Positions 47,440 through 59,913 of a stretch of DNA of 64,000 bases are shown here, piece by piece. Made by a program: the position numbers and the translations under genes. Position 1 is the stretch's first letter; each line of letters begins with the position of its first letter. Source of the DNA: Prinsepia uniflora (taxonomy: Eukaryota; Streptophyta; Magnoliopsida; Rosales; Rosaceae); the NCBI GenBank assembly GCA_032719365.1, contig CM064866.1, forward strand, positions 75,496,916 to 75,560,915, written 5' to 3'. Below the pieces are notes generated by a model. That model did not search any database. It saw nothing but the letters and a program-made list of their open reading frames with translations, and had not been told where the DNA came from.

Positions 47440-50227
47440 TCACAGGACCCACCCCGATTATCTCCTCGATAATCGGGAAGCATCCATCTCCCGTCTGATA
47501 ATCGACACCAGAAAATCGAAAAACCAAATAATATTACATCACACTCATTGTAACGAATACAACCGACTGGACATCAAGTCCATAGTTTCACAGAGCACAA
47601 TATTACAAAACAAGTTAAAGAACAAATCCTACTTTGTGAACTAACTACTTCGCAACAGAAAACTTTATGCCTCTGCATCTGCCTCTGCCTCGGCGCTAGC
47701 CCCCGAACTTGTACCACGACCTGGAGGGTAGTTAAAACAACAAAGTGTGAGTGGACCGAAACCAAGGTTAACAGAAAACAGTTTAAGGAAATCGGGGTTC
47801 GCCCTCCAGTTTTATAACACGCATGCATAACCAAATATTCGAAAACCGTGTATTAAACATTCAAAATTACTTTTTCCGGAACATATGGAAAACACTACAT
47901 AAAATTATCATAGCTCACGTAAAACAATATAATATTACCGAAATCCAGAAATCGTCATTTGAACGTCAATTAAGCAAATCAAGTAAAAGTGAATCAATAA
48001 TCACAAGTAAGCCGTTGGATCCATCCGAGTCTTTAAACTCAATATCAGGCCTTCCCGGGATATCAACGAGTCTTTAAACTCAAAGCATAATCAATAGGCC
48101 TCGGGGGTATCACAATAACCGAGTCTTTAAACTCATGAGTCTTTAAACTCAATTTACCGGGCCCGCCCCGTCATCAATTAATCGGGTCTTTAAACCCAAA
48201 ACCAGATCCAACAATCGACCGGGTATTTAAACCCAAAACCATTTATAACACAATTCTTCATGAACCATTTTCCAAAAATTCATTCCGAAATCATAACTTG
48301 TCAAAATAGGACTTGTGTCCGAATTCACATGCAATATCAAAGCATGAAATTCCCGAAATCACTTCACAGATATAATCAAACGTCATAAATAAGTAACATG
48401 CATAATCATATCCAATGACTTCATCAAAACATCATTCATGCATAGGCGAAAACCGTAATCTCGAAATACGTGAAATACGATATTTATCTCGAAAAGCGTG
48501 AAACCACGTAAAACCGAAATAGCATATTTATCATCATATGATCATAAGTGAAAACACAAGATAATTAAGTAAAATAGTCATGCATGCACAGTTTGGAAAC
48601 CAAAAGTCCACTCACGGTTTTAGGACGCGTCAATCGCGCCCCGTGCGCTCCTCAGTAGCTTCGGAAACGTCCGGGCCTGTAAAAACGTACAAGGAGGGTT
48701 ACAATCATCCTCAAATAACTCGTATGATTTTCCCTAATTTTTCTAGATTTTTCGACGAAATAAACCTTAAGGACCTAAACTTCCGAACTCCCGAACTTAT
48801 CCCGAACGAGTCCCGATCGACTCAAACCCTAAAGGTAAAATGTTAATTAGACAGAAAGGAATAAGTTTCATGTTGACCGTGATCGGAAATGGCCTCACAC
48901 GCGCCGGCCAAAGTGGCTGCGCGTGATGGCCACTCGCCAAGCTACAGTGTCTTCTCCCTCACCCGAATAGCCTGTTAAACGAGTCTATTACCCGCGACTC
49001 AACTCGACCAGTTAACCCTCAATTCTCAATCAATTTCCCCTGTTTTTAATCCTATCATCTTCTCTAATCCATTAATTTTAGGTCTGTATCCAATATTTCC
49101 CTCGAAAAACATTAAATCGATCAAACCCAGACTCGAACAGTCGAACTGGTCTACTTCTGGAACTCACCCTACACGGTTCCTTTCTCAAATTAACTTCACC
49201 AGTAGCTTAAGGGGACCTCGACCAACCAAACCGGCCAATTAATTGAACCCGCCGTTACCTGGAAGTAGTCGTCCACAACGCTGGTTTTCTCTGAAACTGG
49301 AACTCAGGTTCTCGGCCAACCAGTCCTCCTCCTCCTTCGATTTTTGCACGGTGGTGTTAGAAATGATCTCAGAAGGCTAATCCAACTCATGGTTTGGCTC
49401 GACTCACTTCAAAACTCGACCTTCGAATTTCCCTCCATTTTTCCAGAACTCAGCTCTTTGGTTTCTCTCTGGCTCTCAACTCTCAACTGACTCCAAATGA
49501 AATCCCCACTCCCCTAACACGGTTAATTGATTGAAATGCGACGACAACTCGTGGGAATCCTTCAGCTGATCACTGCCCAGTTTGTTTCCCGCAAACAGAC
49601 CCCAAGAACAATTTTAAAACCTCACCGTGCACGACATACAGTCCCAACCATCACGCCTTGTTTCCAATATCCTTAATCTAATTAAACAAATCACTCTGAT
49701 CAGTCCACTACAAGATTTAACAAAGGAATCGTGCAGGGCACTCACGGCTACACTCTGTTTTTCACGGTGGTGAACAATAACCGCCATGCAATTGACCAAA
49801 ATGCCCTCAGGGAAAAAATTACCAAAATGCTCTCCAACTTCCGTGACCCGTAACTCGGTCATCCGATGTCCGTTTCACGCGTGCCTCCTGTCGCTGTACT
49901 CGGGGCTTCGAGACGAATCTAACGGTCTTCGAGTCGTGTGAAAATCAATTGTATTTCGAAAAGTCAACTTTTTCCCTATAACGTCCAAATTACGATAATG
50001 CCCCTGAACTTCCGAACGTCATAACTTTTTCCCTGGACGTCGGAATTGGACGTGCCACCCGTCTATGAACTCGTGACGTCCCAAACTACGTCACGGTCAT
50101 CGGTCAACGTCCGTTCAACACTCCAATAAAAAAGTCAACAATTTGACCATACGAGACACAGGGGTAAAAACGTCATTTTATTCAAAATTTTACAATAGTA
50201 CATTTTCCGAATTTTCGGGGCGTTACA
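47440..50227 (-). repeat. 5' LTR of the minus-strand chromovirus
   Basis: Nearly identical to 40225-43023 with scattered substitutions and small indels, for example one fewer CTC unit near 49325. Its inner terminus reads TCACAGG against TGACAGG in the other LTR, a single-base change in the CA terminus. The GAGTCTTTAAACTC array lies at about 48035-48237. Confidence 0.94.
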
Positions 50228-51113
50228 CCATACACGTCAAAACTGAGGATTTCAAAAATTATGAAACGTGGGAGGTTCTCCGGTTTTCTGGCCTACCTCC
50301 GCCGTGTCGCCGTTGTGGGTCCTCTAGTCGACTCCTCAAGCATCCAGACCACCTCCTGAGTCTAGCCTTGTGTTGGTTACAAGTGGTTTCATGTGGGTTG
50401 TACAGGTTGAGCTTTGGGGTGGGGTTTGTGTTCTTCGCAGGTCTGGGTGGTGCACGGGTTTGAAGCAACCCAGATGTAGATGGTGATGAACTGATGATGT
50501 TGAAGATGAGGGGTGAGGATGAGTAGTAGTAGATTAGATAAGGATGATAGACGATGGGGGGTTTGTGTGAGATGTGGAGGTTTCGGGTTTTCTTCTTCAC
50601 GGGGTATATGGGAGATATGAAGTTGATGATGATGGAGATGAATGATCAGATGAGAGGAATGAATGGTAATGATGAGGGAATTGAGAGAGATGAACGACTG
50701 AGGGGTGTGAGATGAGAGATGTGAGTGCTTGATTATATATATATATATAATTAGCCAATGGAAACAAGATCCACTTCTTGGGGGATTTAGGCCGTGGGAT
50801 AAGTGACACTTGTCACTCATGTCACTCATCCAAGGGTTCTTGATTATTCAATTATTTGCTAGGTTTTAATATTATTTTAATCGAATTCCGGGTCGTAAGT
50901 TTAATCGATTCCACTCTTGTGACCGTAACTTTTTGTTCGAACGTCCGTTTTCGACGTGTTACCTGTCTACAGACTCGTGACGTCCCGATCTACGTCACGG
51001 TCATTGGTCAAAGTCCTAAATGTCTCCCGGATCAAAAGTAAACTTTTTCCCCTCCATGGGCAAAATGGTCATTTTGCATTAAAATATTATTTATAAAAGT
51101 TCGGGTCGTTACA
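50228..51113 (-). repeat. LTR X, right part
   Basis: Ends AAAGTTCGGGTCGTTACA at 51113, which on the minus strand is a TGTAACGACCCG start. Together with 26056-26675 and 39884-40224 it makes one minus-oriented LTR of about 1.85 kb lacking its first few hundred bases. The short frames here, including a His/Ser-rich one, do not look like genes. Confidence 0.7.
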
Positions 51114-52863
51114 CACATCCCAAAAATAAATCATAGAAACAAGTACGAGGTCTCAGCCCAAATCAAAAGCCATGTGGGATCTTTGCCCACTATCATCATC
51201 CTTAGTGTCAGTCATGATTTCATTCCTAGTACATGTACAAATAGCTCATGATCGCTCAAAATCCTAACATGTTGCCGTAAACACATCACCCGCTGCGACC
51301 ATCTCTAGATCATCATGAACACATCAACAATCGATCTCAAATAACATAAGAACTCCTAAGTCGAGCATCCCTCGGCCATAGCCTCCAGCGGCTGCTCGAC
51401 CACAGACAGTGCATTGTGACCTCTCCAGAAGGAACACATCCGTAATCTGGAGGCGAACGTCATATCAGCCGGGTCTTGAACCTGAATGTCATCATTGACC
51501 GAGACTCTAACCTGTAAATCATCAATAGGGCCACAAGCCCGAAATATAATCAAATAGGTCACAGCCCAAAAATCATTTGTCCAACGACACTTCACATCCC
51601 ATGATTCCTAGAATCCTATCAAATCCACAACTGGGTCTTATGCCTGAAATATCATTCATAAAACTCATAACTAGGTCAGAGCCCGACTTATCTCACATTT
51701 GAATATGCTCCATCAAACCTAAAATCAACTGGGTCATATACCTGAAAGATATTTCCAAATCCGAAAGTCATTTCTCATTTTCAAAACACTTTCCAAATCA
51801 TCCCTGACTTCACGCTAAGTCAAGGTCTTTCAATTGGATCTCGTGCTTGAATCTCGATTTCACGCATATCTGTGAAATCCTTTAAAATCATGTCATAAAT
51901 CCTCAGTTTCACGCTTCTCCGTGAAACCCTCAAAATCATGTAAAATCACGTAAAACATATGAACATAGAATACTTGACCGAAGCCCGAATATCACATAAA
52001 ACAAAAATCTCAAACTACTTGCAATATTGCATTTTCTACGAAAATGCCAAACGATTCATATTCAAATCACATGCACTCAAGGCATCTAAAATCATGTTCA
52101 TAAACACATATAAAACATTTATGCATGCATCCCATTCATAAAACAAAGTCCACTCACAAACCGTCCAAGTTGCACCTCGATATGCGTGTCATAAACCTCT
52201 TCGGGCTAATCCAACCTCTTCGGGTCATTCGGGCCTGTTTATGGATGAATAGGGATGACCCATTTTCCAGTTTGCTTCCTCGTTGATCCCAGCCACCGTA
52301 GTCCCTCCTTTTGATCTCTGTGAGATCGTACACTACCATGGAATCCTAGCCGTGACTCCTCCGTCGTGCTCAGCCATCCCTTCGTCTTCTCGCAGCCTTC
52401 CCTTCACTATCAGTCTCTATCTTAGGCCACCAACACAGGCGAGATGATGAGGAAGGGGATGGGGTGGGTTTCGGTTTTGGGTTCGATGGGTTCGAATGGA
52501 ACAGATGAAGGGGAAACAAATGCATGTATGTAACATAAGATTGCCTCATAATAAATGACAAATGTCTCATTGCCACGTAAATTGTGCCACTATAAATAGT
52601 GCCCTAAAACGTCTGTGACCCGTAACTTTCCCATCGAATGGTCGATTTCGACGTGCTACCTGTCTACGGACTCGTATCGACTCGTCCTACGTAACGAAAC
52701 TCAGTCCACATGCATTGGTCCTCCCGGGTCAAAAGTCAACTTTTTACCCTTGTCTAGGGGCAAAATGATCATTTCAAACCGTCCGTCCATAATTCCGCGT
52801 CTAACCCCTGATTAGTCCCACTAATCTTTAATTAATCCCGAAATTTTGGGACGGGTCGTTACA
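51114..52863 (-). repeat. LTR Y (Ty3/gypsy, left end missing)
   Basis: A minus-oriented LTR ending GACGGGTCGTTACA at 52863, with the usual landmarks (TGCATTGTGACC near 51410, GTCCACTCAC near 52147). The first few hundred bases are absent. The right flank is TCCAC and TCCAA occurs at 26051-26055, a four-of-five match that may be its target duplication or chance. Confidence 0.7.
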
Positions 52864-53264
52864 TCCACCGTTGGGCCTCTCTCTCTGTTTCAGTTTCGCG
52901 ATTGTTGAGTGTTATAGACTTTCACTCTTTTTTTTTTCAACAAACCATCGAAGAAGGTGGGCTGAAACGTTGTGTTTTGTTCCTGTTATTAACATTTTTT
53001 ATTTATTTGTTTATATTTATTAACGATTTTTTTTATTTTTTTATTCGTCTGATTTATTTGTTTATATTTATTTGTTGGTTATTATATTTTCTCAATTTAA
53101 AATTGATAGGTGTATGTTTTATTAGACTTGCAATATTTTTAATGCAATTTAAATTGATAGTTGTATTATTAAAGTCTAACTTGATATTTATAATATTATT
53201 ATATTTTTATTTTTGTTAATATGGCAATTTAAATATCCATAGAAATGTATTTACTCCTATAAAT

Positions 53265-53882
53265 ATGGTACCAAATCATAAATGGTCAAATGAGGAAGAA
53301 GTGTTGTTATGCAAAAATTGAGCAGTCGTCACTTCAGATGCAATTGAAGGAGTAGATAAAAAAAACAACGCATTCTGGGTACGTGCTAGAAACCATTATA
53401 TGCAAAATTGGGATGGTCCTGTGGAAGGTATTCGAAATGTTCAGGGGTTTTCAAATAGGTAGAAAAAATTACGACCGATGCTCAAAGAGTGGCAAAGGGC
53501 TTCAAAACAAGTTGCAAATTTTCATCGTAGTGGTGTTAATCAGATGGATGAGGTGAGAATTTGTAAATTTATAAATTTAGTATCATTATGAACAATTTAT
53601 TTTTTAAATTAATCAATTGTTCTTGACTATATGTTTAGCTGATACAAGCAGAGGTCTATTATGAAGCTAAAATGAATTCGCAATTTATGTTTTATCACTG
53701 TTGGGAGATATGTAAAGATTGCGAGTATTTCAAAGATCCACCTTAGAGAGAGTCTGAAGTAAGTCAAATATCTCCATTTGGCTCATCGCCACTTGTAGAT
53801 TCAATTAATTTGGATGAAGATGGGGAAGAGGAAAATCCCGAAGCCAATATAGGTTCCTCTGTAAGACCTCCAAGAAGGAAGT
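53265..53882 (+). pseudogene. Harbinger ORF1: Myb-like / NAM-associated protein, broken
   Basis: Two exons fit (53265-53552 and 53639-53882; GTGAGA..TTTAG intron). The translation has the Myb/SANT-like pattern of PIF/Harbinger ORF1 proteins: HKWSNEEEVLLCKN, NAFWVRARNHYMQNW, LRPMLKEWQRASKQV, then EVYYEAKMNSQFMFYHCWEIC. Stops at TGA 53319, TAG 53460 and TAG 53744 disable it. The first two sit where relatives have tryptophan. The frame is cut at 53883 by an LTR; a Lys/Arg-rich coiled-coil-like tail continues at 58674. In active elements ORF1 is a DNA-binding partner of the transposase. Confidence 0.75.
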
Positions 53883-55043
53883 TGTAAGGACCCGTACCGG
53901 AAGTTAGGATTAGTGAGGTGATTAGTGGTGGATTAACTGGGTTAATTGGTGGTTAAGTGGTTACTTTTGGACTTTGGGCGCAGAATGACTATTTTGTCCC
54001 TAGAATGGGCAAATTGTTGACTTTTAGTTCGGGCGGTCAATTGGGCATTGACCGATAACTGTGACATAGTTCGGGACGTCACGAGTCCGTAGATAGGTGG
54101 CACGCCCGATTCCGACATCCGAGGAGGAAGTTATGATGTTCGGAAGGTTGAGGGCATTACCGTAATTTGAGTAAACGAAGGGACAGAAGTTGACTTTTTA
54201 CTAGACTTGCTGTTTTCACGTAGACCGAGGACCGTTAGGTAGGTCTCGTCGTCCTGAGTTCAACGACAGGCGGTATGCTTTCACCGGACGTCGGATGAGC
54301 GAGATAAGGGTCTAGAACTGCCAAGGGTAAAACCGTAAATTTCACAAGTAGGGGCATTTTAGTCTTTTTGCACATTGGGAATTGTGAAAATCTAATGAGG
54401 ACAAGTGTCCAGGATTTAATTGGATATTTTGAGTTTGGACCATAGGATTGTGACATGTGGCAGTTGTCTAGAGGCTTCTACACGGTTCAACTCTGGGATT
54501 TAGTCGTGTTTGTGTGCGAAGGGGGAAAACAAAGACTGAAGAACAGAGAGGAGGAATCGATCAGTGTTCAGTGTGAGTGTGTGTTGGCTTGAGTGAGTGA
54601 TCAAGGGTGATTGAGTGAGTGTTTGATCGTGGTTTAGTGAAGGTTGAAGTGTGATTGTGTATGTGTAGTGAGCAGAAGCTCAGTGAAACAGAGAGGGAGT
54701 CAAAGTCGTGGTGCAAACACCAGTGATCAAATCGAGCTACCTAAGTCTGAGGAATTGTTTAGGAGCCGGAGGAGAGACGCTAGGACGGGCAGGGCCACGG
54801 CGAAGCTCACGGCGGTGAGCAGATATGGGTAAGGTTCTCAGGTCCCCTGTTTTTCCCGAAATGTTCCAGGTTAAAGTCGTGAGTTTTGACAACTGGTTGA
54901 GTGTTTTTGTTGACACTAACAGCTTCAGGAAGTCATTGTTCAGGTTTAGAACTCAAACCCGTGGCTTGAAGGACGACGGGTGGCCGGACTTCAGAACTTG
55001 GGTTTCTCTAAGTTTTGGTTTGAGTTTGACAGGTGAGGAATAG

Positions 55044-57795
55044 TGTAACAACCCGTACCTTCGGGAAGGGTATAAATGTAATTTTGTAAAAGTTTTGTAT
55101 ATAAAGGACGATTTTGCCCTTGTGAATAGTAGGCCAAAAGTTGACTTTTTGATTTACCAGTTGGACGAGTGTTGACCCTTGACCGTGACGTAGTTTAGGC
55201 CGTCACGAGTCCGTAGACAGGTGGCAGGTTCGATTCGGACAATCGGAGAAAAAGTTATGACGTTCGGAAGATTGAGGGCGTTATCGTAAATTTGACTAAA
55301 TGAGGAAAATGTTGACTTTTAGGTGAACTTGTGATTTTCACGTAGACCGAGGACCGTTAGATAGGTCTCGACGTCCTGAGTACAACGACAGGCGGCACTC
55401 TATCATCGGACGTCGGATGAAGTAGTTATGGGTCTAGGAAGTGTGAGGGCAAAATAGTAATTTGTACATTCAGCCCAATCAAATCAGGACAAGTGGCAGA
55501 AGTGGGCTGGGATATTTTTTGCTGAGCCAATGGATGATGGACACGTGGGCAGAAGCTAGAGGGTTCTAGGGAAAGCTTAAGTGTGCACGGCCACACATTG
55601 TGCACGTTCAAACCGTGCACCCGTTTGAACACTCAGAAAACAGAGAGGAAAATTGGAGAGACTTCGATCGATTTCGTGCAAAGGTGAGGGAGTTGATGAC
55701 TGGTGAAAGTGAAAGAGAGACGAGGGTGAGCTATTGACCACGATTTGGAGCTGCAACCGTGCACGGAGGCTAAACGGTGGACGACTGGATTTTGGAGAAA
55801 ACAGAGAGAGACGGTGGACTGTGGCGGTGGTTGTGCCGTGTGGTGGATCGATTCAAGCCAATAGGAGGCTCAGGAGGATACGGGGAACCCAACAAGCACC
55901 GTGGTACGCGGCGGTGTTCACGGCGGAGACTGAATCGAAGGGTAAGTTTCCTTCCTCTGTTTTTCCGTGAATTTCAATTCAAAAGTCGTCTAGTTGGGCG
56001 TAGAGTCGAGAGGTTAGGAGGTCAGGGTGAGACTCCTGGAGGTCCCAGGAGCTGTGTGGTTGTGGTGCCGTGCCGGGGGAGGACCTGGACGGTCGGCGGC
56101 CAAAACAGGGGCCACGGGCTCAGTTTTTCGAGGGAGAGTCGTGAGGTTTTGGGCCGTGATTCTTCGATCTTAGGACAGGGTTAGCTTGCTTAGGTTGGGA
56201 CGAAGCTTTTGGGATTGATTTGGACGGAATTGATGGATGAACGGCGGAGAACCGGTCACGCCGGTTCAACTGTGTTGAACCGGGTGGCTCGAGGTAGGAG
56301 AAACACTGTAGCAGGCGCGTGAGGCCCACACGCAGCCACTTTGGGCGGCGCGTGGAGGCGCGTGGGAAGGATTCCGGCCAAGCTTCCAACATGGTTTTGG
56401 TTCTAAATGTCCTAAGGAGTTCATTGGTATGGTTTTCGGGTGAATCGGACGATGTTAGGAGGTTGTTCGGGAATCCGGACGGTTTAGGGTCTAGGATTAA
56501 AATATTAATAAATTCCCGAAAATTTGGGGAAATTAGGGTTAGTATCCTTGATGTGTTTGTGACCCTATTTGGTGCATATTGACAGGACGGGAGGCACCCG
56601 AGACGGTCGAGGAGCGCACGGAGCGCGATTGACTCGTTTTGATTTGTGAATGGACTCCTTCTTTTCTTTCGAGCATGCCTAACTGTTTTTATTGATGTTT
56701 TATGATATTAAATGTGTTTTTATGCTTCTTAATGATGCTTCTATATGGTTGAGATGTTTGCACGTTTTACGAGATATTTTTGGGATTTACACGCTTTTCG
56801 AGAAAAAGCTGGTTTTCGGACTTTGATGCCATATTTGAGGATTTCAACCTATAAATGTTTTCTGATGATGATAGTTGGGTTATGAAATATGATTTGTGAT
56901 TACATGTGGTTTTTGGTATAATAATGGATTTCTGGATTTGGGTTCGGAATGTCGGTTGTGAACGCCGGATGGGCTTCGAACCCGGGATTTCGAATTCAAG
57001 TTTGGTTATGGATTTGGAAATGGGTTTACATGAATTTGGATTGGATTTGCTGGATCTGGATAGTGGTTTTAAAGACCCGTATATGGATTAACGGGGGACG
57101 GGCCCAGATTGAGTTTAAAGACTCGGGAGTTTAAAGACTCGGACATTTATGATATTACCCCCGTAGGCCTATTGAGTTTAAAGACTCGGGAGTTTAAAGA
57201 CTCGGAATTATATTTGAGGCCTGGTTGAGTTTAAAGACTCGGATAGGTCCAGCAGGTTTGATCGGAAAATGATGGTTTGACGTTCAGGGTTTATGCTATG
57301 GTTCTGAAATACATACTATGATTTCTATATCCGTTTTATAGTGTTTCTGTTTCTTATGATGTTTCATGTTATGATTTTCTAATACTTGGTTGGGCATGCC
57401 TGTTTTTAAAACGGAGGGAACAAATGTTCTTAGTATTTTCCCTTAACGTTGATTTGGTGATAAACTGATTTTAAAACTTTTGCGTATTCTAGTCCACTCA
57501 CACTTTTGGTTTTAAACTTTCCCTCCAGGTCGTGGTGATAGCGCTGGGGTGAACGTTGAGGCAGGAATCGAGGCATAGAGCTTACGACGTTCTTCCGTTG
57601 TGAGACTAGCATAGTAGGATTTTGTGCCCATGTTGTAGAACTATGCTCTGACTTACAGTTGTATATATTTACTCCTTCGTCTGATAGTTATGCTTATTGT
57701 GGTGTTGAGGTTATTTTGGTACTTTTGGTGTGATTGTCAGACGGGAGCAGGGTTCGTCCCGGGTATCGTGGTGATATTTGGGACGGGTCCTGACA
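55044..57795 (+). mobile_element. Solo LTR Z2 with TSD AATAG
   Basis: TGTAACAACCCGTACC to GGGTCCTGACA, 2752 bp, with AATAG both before (55039-55043) and after (57796-57800). It is inserted in LTR Z1 and contains the GAGTTTAAAGACTCGG array at about 57066-57250. It is of the same family as the LTR at 1-2013. No internal genes. Confidence 0.94.
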
Positions 57796-58130
57796 AATAG
57801 GACTTTAATCCGTGTTTTTCTTACTTAAATCGTTTTCTTGGAAAGGGACGAACCTAGTAGTGAAGATAGGATTGAAAACGGGTGGAAAATTGGAAGGAAC
57901 CGTGAACGCCGGTTCACGGCTGGACCGGATCGGTTCGAACCAGGTGAACCGGGTTCACCTAAGGTTGACGATGACACTATTCATGCGCGTGGATCTCATG
58001 CTCAGAAGCTTCTAGACGCGCGTGAGGGGTAGTTTGGGAAATCTTCCAACACGACTTTTAAAGTAATTAATGTAACGAACATTTTGGCACTGGTTTCGAG
58101 ACGATCGGACATCGTCTCGATATATTTTGG

Positions 58131-58477
58131 GAGGTCCGATTTCGGTGTGCCGCCTGTCTACGGATTCGTATTGACTCGACCTACGTAACGGTCCTTGACC
58201 CTCGTCTGTTGGACTTCCCGGGTCAAAAGTCAACATTTGGCTCCTCTTTGACCAAATTACCAAAATACTCCTAGACTTCCGAACGTCACAACTTCTTCCT
58301 CGAACGTCGGAATCAAACGTGCCACCTGCCTATGAACTCGTGACGTCCTAAACTACGTCACCGTCATGGGTCAAAGTCCTAAATATTTCCCGGGGTAAAA
58401 GTCAACTTTTCCCCCCCTCAGGGGCAAAATGGTCATTTTACAATAAAATAATAATTACGAAAGTTCGGGTCGTTACA
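58131..58477 (-). repeat. Inverted LTR-end fragment inside LTR Z1
   Basis: Reads as the end of a minus-oriented LTR: paired blocks GGTCCGATTTCGGTGTGCC and GTCGGAATCAAACGTGCC, then AAAGTTCGGGTCGTTACA at 58477. Only about 350 bp remain, with no opposite terminus and no clear target duplication. It probably marks an insertion followed by deletion. Confidence 0.65.
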
Positions 58478-58673
58478 ACATCACACCCGAAATCCACAGT
58501 AGTTTTGACGCACTCTCGGAAGGAGACTTTGAGGATGAGTCGATCGACAATCCCTTGTCCGACTTACGTGTCACATGGAGGTGGGACGTCTGTTTAACCT
58601 TCGTGTCATGCGTAAGTTAGACGGGAGCAGTGTTTAGCCCTTAATCCCGGGGGATCAGGGGTGGGCCCTGTCA

Positions 58674-59094
58674 GAAGCAATCAAAATAAGCTCGGAGAAA
58701 GAGAAAGTCACATATGATTGATAATAATCAATTGTATGTCACCATGGAGGCCATTGCATTGCAAATTTTGGAAGAGGCGGCATTAAGGAAGAAAAAAGAT
58801 GAAAATTATGCGAAGACATTACAATTTGAACAAGCATTGGAATTACGAAAAAGAGAAAGAAAGACGAATAGAACGAGAATATAGAATTATGGAGAAAGAT
58901 ACCGAAAAGATGAGTCCAAAAAATAAAGATACGGTAGAAAAAGACAATTGGCAATCACAAATGAATAAGAAAGTAATCTTAGTCGTAGCAGTCATGAAAA
59001 TCATGAAGAAGGTGATTATCAGCCTCAAAATGATCAAGCAGGTGATTATCAGCCTCATAATGATCAAGATTGGTTCACCACTCCTTACTAGTTG
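58674..59094 (+). pseudogene. Harbinger ORF1, C-terminal fragment
   Basis: Continues ORF1 after LTR Z1. It is Lys/Glu/Arg-rich, with an alanine- and leucine-bearing heptad-like stretch (MEAIALQILEEAALRKKKD, FEQALELRKRERK) typical of the C-terminal domain of these Myb-like proteins. Stops and frameshifts are present, for example the TAA after SK near 58687. Confidence 0.6.
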
Positions 59095-59463
59095 ATTTTT
59101 ATTTTCAATTTAAATTGATGATTATATATTTTATTAGATTTATTAATTATTTTGATGTAATTTAAATTTTAGTAAAATAAAGTTTCTTCATTATGATAAT
59201 GTTTAATTTTTTTATATATTCATATAAGTTAAATAAAATAAAGTATAATTAAATTGTATGTCAGATATATTATGCAAAGATTTCCATGTATAATCTTTAA
59301 AAAAATAATTCAAATAAAAATTTGAATTCTTATCTCTTTCCCCTCCCCATTAGAAATATTAAATCTTGCCTTGGGCAAGATGTCATCATGAATAGTATTA
59401 TTTGAGAGGTTAAATCTTATCTTTAACCCATTGCCCTTACTTCTACCATTAGATGTGCTCTTA

Positions 59464-59877
59464 GGCTAAAAAAAAAAAAAAGCAATTGTTCCAGGTGAAG
59501 ATCGAGGAGCCTAATAAGTAATAAATCAAGTAGCTAGAAAAATTGATCGATGAAGCTTAATATTGAAGAATCCCCTTTAAAATGAAAGACGAGACTAATC
59601 ATGAGAAAAAGAAGAAAAGATACTTTAATTTGTATAATGGTATCTCTTGGTTCTCACTTTTATCATTTTCATTTTTGGTGACTTGCGATGAATTGATGGG
59701 CTGAAGACTGATACCAATGCTTTGAAAACAAGAAGCATCTCGGGATCAGTACCATTTGCTGGAGATCGTCGATGCCTACTTATTTAAAACAAGAAACATC
59801 AAAAGAATACTTTAAAGGAAATAGCATATATATCTTTGCATCATTGTGTTTCTTGAATCTTCTCTTCTCCAGATCTA

Positions 59878-59913
<36 letters not shown>

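Larger units (their letters stand above)
40225..50227 (-). mobile_element. Full-length Tekay/Del-type chromovirus, minus strand
   Basis: LTRs at 40225-43023 and 47440-50227 (2799 and 2788 bp) are nearly identical and flank gag-pol on the minus strand. CCATA flanks it on both sides (40220-40224 and 50228-50232), a perfect 5-bp target duplication. Primer binding site and polypurine tract are in place. The polyprotein is broken by several stops and frameshifts, and the gag zinc knuckle seems lost. It is inserted in LTR X. Its LTRs carry GAGTCTTTAAACTC arrays like those in the LTRs at 1-2013 and 55044-57795, so it belongs to their family rather than to that of the plus-strand copy. Confidence 0.95.
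53883..58673 (+). mobile_element. LTR Z1 (plus), split by solo LTR Z2 and by an inverted LTR piece
   Basis: Starts TGTAAGGACCCGTACC at 53883 and ends GGTGGGCCCTGTCA at 58673, with flanks GAAGT (53878-53882) and GAAGC (58674-58678). Its own sequence is 53883-55043, 57796-58130 and 58478-58673. The usual GTGAGTGGACC middle section is missing and an oppositely oriented LTR end occupies 58131-58477. It interrupts Harbinger ORF1. Confidence 0.78.
25666..59460 (+). mobile_element. PIF/Harbinger-type DNA transposon expanded by nested LTR elements
   Basis: The left end GAGCATGTCTAGTGGGAG and the reverse-complemented right end GAGCACATCTAATGGTAG match at 14 of 18 positions. Both are flanked by TTA (25663-25665 and 59461-59463), the 3-bp target preference of PIF/Harbinger. 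Subterminal sequence also pairs: TTTCTAATGGAGGGGAA near 25733 and its inverted counterpart near 59340, each next to a GGGCAAG word. The only coding remnant is a Myb-like ORF1 (53265-53882, continuing at 58674). Without the nested LTR sequence the element is about 2.2 kb (25666-26055, 52864-53882, 58674-59460). No DDE transposase was found. That the two ends belong to one insertion is an inference from TIR, TSD and ORF1 continuity. Confidence 0.7.

Noticed and set aside
52902..53219. Phe/Leu-rich 105-codon frame that looks like membrane segments
   Set aside because: The hydrophobicity comes from T-rich low-complexity DNA upstream of Harbinger ORF1; no homology is apparent.
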